Source: Halobaculum gomorrense (GTDB lineage Archaea > Halobacteriota > Halobacteria > Halobacteriales > Haloferacaceae). Taken from it: 64,000 nucleotides of DNA. Each line of letters starts with the position of its first letter. Positions within the stretch are counted from its first letter, which is position 1. A program made the position numbers and the translations under genes. The notes below the pieces were generated by a model. That model ran no database searches, was not told where the DNA came from, and saw nothing but the letters and a program-made list of their open reading frames with translations. The DNA lies in NCBI RefSeq assembly GCF_900129775.1, contig NZ_FQWV01000001.1:579780-643779 (forward strand). Reading direction: 5' to 3'. This document shows positions 51,430 through 58,985 of this stretch, one piece after another.

Positions 51430-52900
51430 TCTCGGCATCTCGCTGGGCGTCGTCGTCGGCTACCTGGTGGTCGCGCTCGCGATCGGCCTGGTCGCGTACC
51501 GGCTCACCGACCGCTCGGCGGAGGACTACTACCTGGCGTCGCGGTCGGTGGGAACGGTCGTCCTGCTGTTCACGACGTTCGCGACGCTGCTGTCGGCGTT
51601 CACGTTCTTCGGCGGGCCGAACCTCGCGTTCGCGGCGGGGCCGGAGTGGATCCTCGTGATGGGGCTGATGGACGGCATCCTGTTCGCGCTGCTGTGGTAC
51701 GCGATCGGCTACAAGCAGTGGCTGGTCGGGAAGGCCAACGGCTACGTGACGCTCGGAGAGATGCTCGGCGACCGCTTCGACTCGACGGCGCTGCGCGGAC
51801 TCGTCGCCGGCGTGAGCCTCCTGTGGCTGTTCCCGTACGTGATGCTCCAGCAGATCGGCGCCGGGCAGGCGCTCGTGGGGCTCACCGACGGCGCCGTGCC
51901 GTACTGGGCGGGCGCGGCGCTGATCACGGTGTTCATGGTCGCGTACGTGGGGCTGTCGGGGCTGCGCGGCGTCGCCTGGACGGACACGCTCCAGGGCGTG
52001 TTCATGCTCGGCGTGATCTGGCTGGCCGTCGGGTGGATCGCGACCGTCGGAGGCGGCGTCTCGGCGCTGACCGCCGGAATGACCGACGCCGCGCCGGGGT
52101 TCGCCGCCCTCGGCGGGGGCCTGTACTCCCCGCAGTGGATGATCGGCACCGCGGTCGTCATCGCCTTCGGCGTCGCGGCGTTCCCGCAGGTGAACCAGCG
52201 ATTCTTCATGGCCGACCGCGTCGAGACGCTCAAGCGCTCGTTCGCGCTGTGGCCCGTCCTCGTCCTCCTGCTGTTCGTCCCCGCGTTCCTGCTCGGCTCG
52301 TGGGCGGTCGGCCTCGGGATCGAGGTGCCCGACGGGAGCAACGTCCTCCCGGTCCTGCTGACCGAGTACACGCCCGCGTGGTTCGCGGCGCTGGTGATCG
52401 CCGGCGCGCTGGCGGCGATGATGTCCTCCTCGGACTCGATGCTGCTGTCGGGGTCGTCGTACTTCACGCGCGACCTGTACCGGCCGTTCGTGGCCCCCGA
52501 CGCGAGCGACGCCCGCGAGGGGTGGGTCGCCCGCGTCGGCGTCGCCGTCTTCGCCGGCTCGACGTTCCTCGCGTCGCTGTTCGTCGGCAGCGGCGGCGGC
52601 CTCGATACGCTCGTGACGCTGGGCGACACGGCCTTCGGCGGCTACGCGCAGCTCACGATCCCGTTGCTCCTCGCGCTGTACTGGGGGGGCACGACCGAGT
52701 GGGGGATGATCGCCGGCGTCGGCTCGGCGGAGGCGGTCTACCTCGCGCACGTGTTCCTCCCGATGCCGACGACGTACCTGACCTGGGACTTCGCGCTGTG
52801 GTGCATGCTGCTGTCGCTGGTCGTGACCGTCGCGGTGTCGACGGTGACCGCGAGCGCGCCCGCCGAGAACGCCGAGAAGTTCGGCGTCGGCGCCGACTGA
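51422..52900 (+). CDS. Sodium:solute symporter (SSS family)
   Basis: 492 residues starting at GTG 51422, with about 13 membrane helices. SSS marks: YRLTDRSAEDYYLASRSVGTVVLLFTTFATLLSAFTFFGGP (TM1-TM2 sodium site), WLVGKANGYVTLGEMLGDRFDS, and QIGAGQALVGLTDG. GLRGVAWTDTLQGVFML is the conserved TM6-7 signature, with QVNQRFFMAD and LAAMMSSSDSMLLSGSSYFTRDLYRP at TM8-9 (Na2 site Ser pair). Substrates of relatives include pantothenate, proline and short carboxylates; not decidable here. It is the last gene of the GC-rich core before the AT-richer accessory segment. Confidence 0.93.
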   Translation: MADLGISLGVVVGYLVVALAIGLVAYRLTDRSAEDYYLASRSVGTVVLLFTTFATLLSAFTFFGGPNLAFAAGPEWILVMGLMDGILFALLWYAIGYKQWLVGKANGYVTLGEMLGDRFDSTALRGLVAGVSLLWLFPYVMLQQIGAGQALVGLTDGAVPYWAGAALITVFMVAYVGLSGLRGVAWTDTLQGVFMLGVIWLAVGWIATVGGGVSALTAGMTDAAPGFAALGGGLYSPQWMIGTAVVIAFGVAAFPQVNQRFFMADRVETLKRSFALWPVLVLLLFVPAFLLGSWAVGLGIEVPDGSNVLPVLLTEYTPAWFAALVIAGALAAMMSSSDSMLLSGSSYFTRDLYRPFVAPDASDAREGWVARVGVAVFAGSTFLASLFVGSGGGLDTLVTLGDTAFGGYAQLTIPLLLALYWGGTTEWGMIAGVGSAEAVYLAHVFLPMPTTYLTWDFALWCMLLSLVVTVAVSTVTASAPAENAEKFGVGAD

Positions 52901-53326
52901 CCCGCGCCACGGCACGCGTTTCCCGCCGCCCGCTCACCACCCGGGCACGCAGACGTACGTCCTCACAGTCGGCTTCGAACGCGAGCGACTCGCTTTCACA
53001 GAGTGCCGAACGAGTAGAGACAGTACAAAAGGAGTCATGGATCTTTTTTCGGCTCTGTAATTTCGCCAGACCGCGGTCGAATCTGGCTATTTCGCCAAGG
53101 TACGTCTACCGATTTTGCGTGATCGTTATCGTTGTCAGGCAGATCTTCCGCCCGCTCGGATTTCGAGACAACGAAGAGACAGCGGTCGATTCGGAGCAGC
53201 TAGACAGTCGGGGATGTCGTAGAAGAGTTCTCAAGAATTCATTTCAGATGCTCAAATCTAAATCAGCAGTTACGATTCTGTCGCGATCAGACCGTTCACT
53301 TACCGACCGATCAAAGTCATATATTT
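52901..53326. other. Gene-free transition into AT-richer accessory DNA
   Basis: After the symporter stop the base composition drops: the first ~100 bases are still GC-rich and then T-runs and AT-rich words appear (ATCTTTTTTCGG at 53041, TCATATATTTGG before 53330). Frames here have no protein character. The word GGCTCTGTAATTTCGCCAG near 53052 and TTTCGCCAAGG near 53091 look like insertion-sequence debris but no full end could be defined. Confidence 0.5.
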
Positions 53327-53888
53327 GGCTCTGTTGAAATCCTTAGTGAGTTACAGGTTCAGTCGGTAGTTTGAGAAGATGCAGACCCTCCCGAAGTCTC
53401 GGTTGCTCCGATTTGTCCAGGACGCATTTCAGTTAGCGCACCGTGCCGTAGGTCGATACTCCTCGAAGTTCTCGAAGCAACGCTACACGCTCCATCAGCA
53501 CATCGTTCTCCTCTGTCTCAAAGTTCGAAAGGACACAACGTATCGAACACTCCTCGACGAACTCATCGAAATACCTCGTATTCGGAACGCGATCAACCTC
53601 ACTGAGCTGCCTGCCCCATCAACTCTCACCAGCGCTTCGAAGACGCTCCACAACCAGTTCGATCTGACTCACCGCCATCAGACGAGATTGCGCGGCTGTC
53701 GATGTGATCGACTGATCTTCCTTCCACGGTCGCTGTATGTGTCGGCGGCCTCAAAATGGCCCTTATATCTGCGTAGTACATTGTCCGCACAGTTCACAAG
53801 GCGGTCTTCTAGGTCTGTGTTGAGGCCCCCACAGTCTCAGCGGTCACTGGAACCCCTTCCCATACTCAGCTTTCAGACGCTGCTTTGA
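53327..53888 (+). mobile_element. Remnant of an IS5-type insertion sequence (5' end)
   Basis: GGCTCTGTTGAAATCCTTA at 53327-53345 is a plausible terminal repeat, placed just before the transposase start at 53379. Residues ~1-85 of the frame (SRLLRFVQDAFQLAHRAVGRYSSKF, YTLHQHIVLLCLKVRKDTTYRTLLDELIE, IPRIRNAINLTELPAPSTL) match haloarchaeal IS5-type transposases as I recall them. After that the frame loses the family's DDE core: no GIDASGF-type motif follows in any frame and the rest is unrelated Arg/Ser-rich sequence ending at 53888. A matching right terminal repeat was not found downstream. The element is truncated and dead. Confidence 0.7.
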
Positions 53889-54208
53889 CATTGCAGTACC
53901 CCACGTTCTTTCGTCGGCGCTGCCTCGTCGAGCGTGTCTGGTGCAGACTCGGCCTTTCGGCCAGCGGCCTCATATTCTTCGCGTGATATGTCCCGATCGA
54001 CTGCTTCGTCGTCGATCGGCTCTCGTGTCGTCGAACGGACCCGGCCGGGAAGCGACTGCATGAAGTCCATTGGGAGGTCGTGATGGTTTCTGGGGACGTG
54101 GTCACCGGTCCGGGCCTTCTCAGCGACGTAGTTGTGCACCATGATCTCCATGCGGATCCACATGCATATCGGACTGAGTGCCACGGTACTTGACCCGAGA
54201 CGGTTCAC
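53873..54208 (-). CDS. Hypothetical protein in the insertion debris (uncertain)
   Basis: 111 residues if the first Met is used, 89 from the internal Met at 54142, where the sequence becomes more protein-like (VHNYVAEKARTGDHVPRNHHDLPMDFMQSLPGR, then REPIDDEAVDRDISREEYEAAGRKAES). The N-terminal 22 residues are odd (PICMWIRMEIM). It overlaps the tail of the IS5 remnant on the other strand. GTTCAC repeats lie just upstream (54203-54218). It could be a real small orphan gene or a fragment of a lost one; no family is recognised. Confidence 0.35.
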   Translation of the reverse strand: MNRLGSSTVALSPICMWIRMEIMVHNYVAEKARTGDHVPRNHHDLPMDFMQSLPGRVRSTTREPIDDEAVDRDISREEYEAAGRKAESAPDTLDEAAPTKERGVLQCQSSV

Positions 54209-54234
54209 AAAAGTTCACGGAGGAAGTCCACGGC

Positions 54235-54332
54235 TTTAGCTGAATTGAGGCGCTAAGCCCCCTTCCTCAGCGAGCGCCGACCGACCCGAAGATGCGAGCA
54301 GGAAAGAGATACAGCGCCTCAATTCAGCTAAA
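54235..54332. mobile_element. 98-bp MITE-like element with 20-bp perfect inverted repeats
   Basis: TTTAGCTGAATTGAGGCGCT at 54235-54254 is repeated in perfect inverse at 54313-54332. The 58-bp centre has no coding capacity. Short size, no gene and perfect terminal repeats are the definition of a MITE. No clear target duplication was found. The left flank GGAAGTCCACGGC directly abutting the repeat resembles the left half of the right-end hairpin of haloarchaeal TnpB elements, so it may sit in or next to older debris. Confidence 0.6.
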
Positions 54333-54444
54333 TGGGGCCCTCGACCAGCTACCTATTTAACCACTGACGAGTGATAGCTGCGTGATTGACACATAACCGA
54401 ACGCGCGTGATGGGTTACGCTACCGGTCGACCCTGCCGAAGCGC

Positions 54445-56649
54445 ATGGACATGGTAAGTAGCGCTGCTCTCGCGCACGTCGGCCTGCTCACCTTCTCGGC
54501 AGCGACAACGACCGTGTTAGCGGTCTATGCCTTCCGTCACCGACAGGAACCCGGTGCCACCTGGTTCGGCATGTTGATGCTGTCGTTGACTGTCTGGTCC
54601 GGCTGTTACGGCGTTGGCATCGTCACGTCCGATCCAACCTGGCGTGTGTTCTGGGCGCGCGTGCAGTGGTTCGGCGTCGCGACCATCTACGTCTGGTTGT
54701 TCCTGTTCGCGCTGTCCTACACCGGTCACGACAAGTTTGTCACTCGATGGAACGTCGTCGGGTTCTGTCTCGTTCCGATGCTGGCTATCATCGGCGCGTG
54801 GACGAATCCGTTCCACCACCTCCTCTGGCGTACCGCTCAGGTGAGGGTTGTGGACGGCATCTCGCTGATCGATTTCACCTACGGACCGATTTTTTGGGTG
54901 GACATCATCTACGGTTACGCGTTGATCGCCATCGCAACGGCTCTCTTGCTCCGCCTGGTCTTCCAGTCTGACTATCTCTACACAGACCAGTCGGCGCTCC
55001 TGCTCGTAGGCATCGCCGCTCCGTTCCTCGGGAACGTCGCGGAAAACTTCTTCTGGACGTCCCAACTCGTCATCGACCCGACGCCCCACGCGTTCACGGT
55101 GACCGGCATCACGTTCGGGTACGCGCTCTTCCGGCGACAGCTGTTCGATCTCGTTCCCGCAACCAGACAGCTCGGCCGCAACGCCGCTATCAGTCAACTC
55201 GACACCGGAGTCGTGATCGTGGACAACGCCCGCCGCGTCGTCTACTGCAACTCGGCCGCTGTCAACGTGATCGACAGTGACCCTGCTGACGCGCTCGGTC
55301 GAGAGATCCGGTCGCTCGTTGACAGCGACGTGATCGACTTCGAGGCCGAGGACGCCCTCGCGGAACTCGAAATCGACGAGAGCGTCTACGAGGTCAGAAC
55401 CTCGCCGATCACCGACCAGCACGACCGCCAGATAGGCCACACCCTCGTCATCCACGACGTCACCACCCGAAAGCGGCGCGAACGGGGACTCGCTGCCCAA
55501 CGTGATGAGCTCGCCACCGTCAACGAACTGAACGCGGTCATTCGAGGCGTCAACCAGGCGCTCGTTTCGGCGACCAGCCAGGAAGCCGTCGAACGCGCCG
55601 TCTGTGAGCGTCTCGCCGACTCCGACCTCTACCGGACCGCCTGTGTAGCCGATGTCACCACGTGGACCGGCGACGCCGATCGATGGCTCGTAGCGGGCGA
55701 CCAGGTCGAGTCTACTCCACCCGCACTCGATGACGACGGCATCGAAAGCAGGGCGCTCGAACGTAGCGAGGAGGCGAGAACTCAAACTATCGCACCCGAA
55801 CCGACGACTGGCGACGGTACCTGGGCCATCGTTCCGGTCGTCTACGGTCGTACTGTTCACGGCGTACTCGGCCTCTACACCGACCGCGAGGAGATCAGCG
55901 ACCGCGAGCGAGCGGTCCTTGGCGAACTCGGCGAGATCGTCGGCCACGCCGTCAATGCTGTCGGAATGCGTCAGCTCCTCTCAGCCGAGGCGGTCACCGA
56001 GGTCGAACTCGAGAGCACCGACGACAGCGACTCGCTGGTCGCCGCGTCGGTCTTCACAGAGTGCGACCTCGAACTCGCAGGCCTCGTTCCAGGGGGCAAA
56101 GCGGGTCACGTCGCATACGTCCGCCTCGAAGATGGCGACGTCTCAGCAGTTGCCGACGAACTCGAGTCGTCAGGCGAGGTTCGGTTGATCAGCGATGGCG
56201 AGACTGGCGGTCTGCTCGAATGGCAGGTCACCGGCGATGCGCTCCTCGGGATGCTCGTCGACTTCGGGGCGAACGTCCAGCACGCCACGGTCGAGGATGG
56301 CCGTGCCAGTTACACTCTCGAGATCGCTGCCGGATCGAGCGTCAGGGCACTGATCGACGCGGTCGAACAGCAGTTTCCCGACACGCGGCTGGTTTCGAAA
56401 CGCCAGCGCCCCCGCGCCGTCGAACGTGCCGACACACTTACCGAGCACAGCCTAGCGGATCTCACCGAGCGCCAGGCGGAAGCTTTGGAGGCGGCCTATC
56501 GAGCCGGCTACTTCAGGTGGCCCCGGGACTCCACTGCAGAGGACGTCGCCGCGGTCCTCGACATCTCGGCCCCGACCCTCCACGGTCATCTCAGGAAAGC
56601 CGAGGAACAGATCCTCACCGACCTGTTCGATCCAGAGACGACCGAATGA
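54445..56649 (+). CDS. Membrane-bound 7TM-PAS-GAF-Bat/HTH-10 regulator
   Basis: 734 residues. Residues ~5-225 form seven membrane helices of the histidine-kinase N-terminal 7TM type (GLLTFSAATTTVLAVYAFRH ... HAFTVTGITFGYALFRRQ). A PAS domain (~240-345: LDTGVVIVDNARRVVYCNSAAVNVI ... HTLVIHDVTTRK) and a GAF domain (~365-515) follow. Next is the bacterioopsin-activator domain (~520-665) and a HTH-10 DNA-binding end (LTERQAEALEAAYRAGYFRWPRDSTAEDVAAVLDISAPTLHGHLRKAEEQIL). There is no kinase domain. It would be a one-component, membrane-anchored transcription factor. TATTTAACC at 54352-54360 is a possible promoter. The start is either of two ATGs two codons apart. Confidence 0.9.
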   Translation: MDMVSSAALAHVGLLTFSAATTTVLAVYAFRHRQEPGATWFGMLMLSLTVWSGCYGVGIVTSDPTWRVFWARVQWFGVATIYVWLFLFALSYTGHDKFVTRWNVVGFCLVPMLAIIGAWTNPFHHLLWRTAQVRVVDGISLIDFTYGPIFWVDIIYGYALIAIATALLLRLVFQSDYLYTDQSALLLVGIAAPFLGNVAENFFWTSQLVIDPTPHAFTVTGITFGYALFRRQLFDLVPATRQLGRNAAISQLDTGVVIVDNARRVVYCNSAAVNVIDSDPADALGREIRSLVDSDVIDFEAEDALAELEIDESVYEVRTSPITDQHDRQIGHTLVIHDVTTRKRRERGLAAQRDELATVNELNAVIRGVNQALVSATSQEAVERAVCERLADSDLYRTACVADVTTWTGDADRWLVAGDQVESTPPALDDDGIESRALERSEEARTQTIAPEPTTGDGTWAIVPVVYGRTVHGVLGLYTDREEISDRERAVLGELGEIVGHAVNAVGMRQLLSAEAVTEVELESTDDSDSLVAASVFTECDLELAGLVPGGKAGHVAYVRLEDGDVSAVADELESSGEVRLISDGETGGLLEWQVTGDALLGMLVDFGANVQHATVEDGRASYTLEIAAGSSVRALIDAVEQQFPDTRLVSKRQRPRAVERADTLTEHSLADLTERQAEALEAAYRAGYFRWPRDSTAEDVAAVLDISAPTLHGHLRKAEEQILTDLFDPETTE

Positions 56650-56756
56650 GCCACCCACCGCGTACATCAGTGGCGTACTCAGCACCACCGCAGATCCGAA
56701 TTAGACATGAAACTGGACGCTCTCTGGTCTCTCACCGGTAGCACACCGGTCGAGTG

Positions 56757-58679
56757 CTACTCCCCCTTGACGACTGTGTTGTACTCCTGATAGGTACTCC
56801 CGAGGCCGCCGAACGGGTCGACGGTGACGTCATCGTATGCGAACCGCTCGTCGATCGGGTGATACAGCGGTAAGAGCGCGACGTCCTCCCAGTTCGCCTC
56901 CTCCATCGTGACGTAGGCCGCCTCACGGTTCTGGCGCGCTCGCTCTGTCGGTTCCAGGGAGGATTCGACGCGTTGCCAGGCCCGCGCAGCGGTTTGACTC
57001 GCCGCAGTGCCGCCCCAGTTGAGGTAGAACCCCTCGGGAGACCCGTCGGTCTCGGTCGCCGGCGGGTTGAGGTTCTCGAGGAAGTTATCCGGATTGGGAT
57101 AATCGGGAACCCAGCCAAGGAAGTAGGCGTCGACGTTGCCCTTGTACCCTCGATTGATCAGGGAACTGAAATGCGTCTCCTCGTACCGCAAGTCGATGTG
57201 GGCGGCAGCGAGTGTGTCCTGCAGCCGCTGGCCGATTTTCTTGTTGACCGATGAACTGTAGGACGTCAGCGTGAACTGGTACCGATTGCTCGGACCGTAG
57301 CCCGCATCTTCCATCACACGACGGGCCGCTTGCAGCTCTGCTGCATCGTAGCTGTACGGATATTCACTGTCCGCGTGCGACTGGTAGCCGCCGTGCGGAT
57401 AGATCGGGGGTGGTGTGAGGTGGGCCGCGGGTGTGGCGCGCGTATTCAGGGCTCGATTGACGGCCCACTGCTGATTCAGCCCGTAGGCCATGGCCACGCG
57501 TACGGGCTTGTGGACCCTGTTCGTGTTGAACCCGATGTAGAACGTTTGCGCCAACGGCGCAGAGAGGTACGAGACCGTCTCGCCGTTCTCCATCGGGCCG
57601 TACTCGCCGAACCGACGGCCGCTATCGTCCGTTTGCGCGATGCGAACCCGCCGCGGGTCGTACTCCGCGTCCGGCACGGTGACGAAGTCCGCGTTCCGGT
57701 TCTGCCCGTAGTTGTACGCGGCTGTCGAGTCTGTGAGGACCCGCCATCGGATGCCGTCGAGGTCCGGGGCGGTCCCGTGGTAGTCGTCGTACCGCGTGAC
57801 TGTGACCTCTTCGGTCTTGTTCCAGTGCTCGAAGACGAACGGGCCGCTCCCGATTGGACTTTCCGCGAAGCTCTGATAGGACATCCGGCCGACGTAGCCA
57901 TCGATGTCCCCGACGATGCCTTCTGGAACGATTGCGAACGCCGGATGCGCGAGTAGCTCGAGCGCCGCAAAGTTCGGTTTGGCCAGCCTGAAGCGAAGTG
58001 TGGTATCGTCGACCGCTCGCACGGCCATCGAGCCCGGAACGTACCCTCCACCGGTGAAGCCGTGCGCTACGTTGAGATACTCAAGAAGGTAGTACGCCCT
58101 GCGGGAGTTGTCGGATGCCGCGAGCCGCTCCCACGAGTAGACGACGTCCGAGGCGGTAACCTGCGAGCCGTCGTGGAACGTGGCCCCTTCCCGGAGCGAT
58201 ATCGTGTAGGTTCGTCCGTCAGCCGAGATGGTAACATCTGTCGCGAGTTGGAGCTCCGCTGTGGTCTCCCCGTTCGGGAACGTCGTCAGTCCGTCGAAGA
58301 GATTCTCGAGGACTGCCATCGAGGATGAGTCAGTCGCAGCGATGGGATCGAGCATCGTGAGCGTCCCGCTCGTCAACTGGAGTGTTCCCCCCATCCGTTG
58401 TTGGGGCTTCGAGGTCGGTGTCGCGGCAGCCGATGTCGTGGTATTCGACGGTGCGTTCGAAGGCGCGGGCGTGTCGTCCCGTGTCGTCGTCTGCATCGGC
58501 ATGCCGGTCGTCTCCACCGCCGGTGAATCGCCGTCGTCGTTTTCGAAGTCGACTTCGACCCCGTCCTCGGTCGTTCTGACGGTACATCCTGCGAGCCCTG
58601 TCGCGACCGCGGACGCACCGATCACCGACAGGAAGTGGCGTCTCCCCACCGAAGACCGGGACCGGTCATCAGCAGGCAT
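56757..58679 (-). CDS. Tat lipoprotein: peptide/nickel-type ABC substrate-binding protein (SBP_bac_5)
   Basis: 640 residues. The N-terminus has twin Arg and a lipobox: GRRHFLSVIGASAVATGLAGC. A Thr/Ser-rich linker (~30-95) leads to an SBP_bac_5 domain: LDPIAATDSSSMAVLENLFDGLTTFPNGETTAELQLATDVTISADGRTYTISLREGATFHDGSQVTASDVVYSWERL is the family's hallmark opening. PYPxNFLENL-like DYPNPDNFLENLNPP and the ending MEEANWEDVALLPLYHP also fit. Family members bind oligopeptides, Ni or opines. No permease or ATPase gene is near, so it is an orphan. A GGAGGT lies 7 bases before the ATG. Convergent with the Bat-type regulator. Confidence 0.93.
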   Translation of the reverse strand: MPADDRSRSSVGRRHFLSVIGASAVATGLAGCTVRTTEDGVEVDFENDDGDSPAVETTGMPMQTTTRDDTPAPSNAPSNTTTSAAATPTSKPQQRMGGTLQLTSGTLTMLDPIAATDSSSMAVLENLFDGLTTFPNGETTAELQLATDVTISADGRTYTISLREGATFHDGSQVTASDVVYSWERLAASDNSRRAYYLLEYLNVAHGFTGGGYVPGSMAVRAVDDTTLRFRLAKPNFAALELLAHPAFAIVPEGIVGDIDGYVGRMSYQSFAESPIGSGPFVFEHWNKTEEVTVTRYDDYHGTAPDLDGIRWRVLTDSTAAYNYGQNRNADFVTVPDAEYDPRRVRIAQTDDSGRRFGEYGPMENGETVSYLSAPLAQTFYIGFNTNRVHKPVRVAMAYGLNQQWAVNRALNTRATPAAHLTPPPIYPHGGYQSHADSEYPYSYDAAELQAARRVMEDAGYGPSNRYQFTLTSYSSSVNKKIGQRLQDTLAAAHIDLRYEETHFSSLINRGYKGNVDAYFLGWVPDYPNPDNFLENLNPPATETDGSPEGFYLNWGGTAASQTAARAWQRVESSLEPTERARQNREAAYVTMEEANWEDVALLPLYHPIDERFAYDDVTVDPFGGLGSTYQEYNTVVKGE

Positions 58680-58686
58680 CGAGCGT

Positions 58687-58692
58687 ACCTCC
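58687..58692 (-). promoter_or_regulatory. Shine-Dalgarno site deciding the start of the SBP gene
   Basis: Read on the minus strand, GGAGGT is followed by 7 bases and the ATG at 58677-58679. It supports this start over the 88 codons of open frame upstream and implies a leadered mRNA, unlike most genes in the window. Confidence 0.7.
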
Positions 58693-58858
58693 AGTCGTGA
58701 TGTATCGCTCGGGATCGGTCGCTCGCCAAACACACTCGTTGACAGTCGTTCGAACGGGTCGGTCAGTCGACGCCCGGAGCGTCGAACGTTGCGAAGTAGT
58801 AGTTGACATCTAACGTGTCCCTCGCCATCACGTGGTGACAGGTATCGCTTGGTACACC

Positions 58859-58950
58859 ACGCTACGTGGTTAGTGTCGCAACTGCCGAGCACAGCTCGAC
58901 CACGTTCGGGAGTCGGCTCGAATAGTAGCAAGATACTAACCACGTAGCGT
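58859..58950. promoter_or_regulatory. 16-bp perfect inverted repeat between two divergent lipoprotein genes
   Basis: ACGCTACGTGGTTAGT at 58859-58874 is repeated in inverse as ACTAACCACGTAGCGT at 58935-58950, 60 bases apart. A third related word, ATCACGTGGTGAC, lies at about 58838-58850. All share the ACGTGGT core. The right arm is about 36 bases before the start at 58986, where a promoter should be. The 306-base gap 58680-58985 contains no gene. Operator function for both divergent genes is inferred. Confidence 0.5.
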
Positions 58951-58985
58951 CAATATTCAACCCGACCCCTGAACGCTTGTTTGAC

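Noticed and set aside
53889-54444. Right terminal repeat of the IS5 remnant
   Set aside because: Searched by eye for the inverse of GGCTCTGTTGAAATCC; not found. The 20-bp inverted repeat here is a different element.
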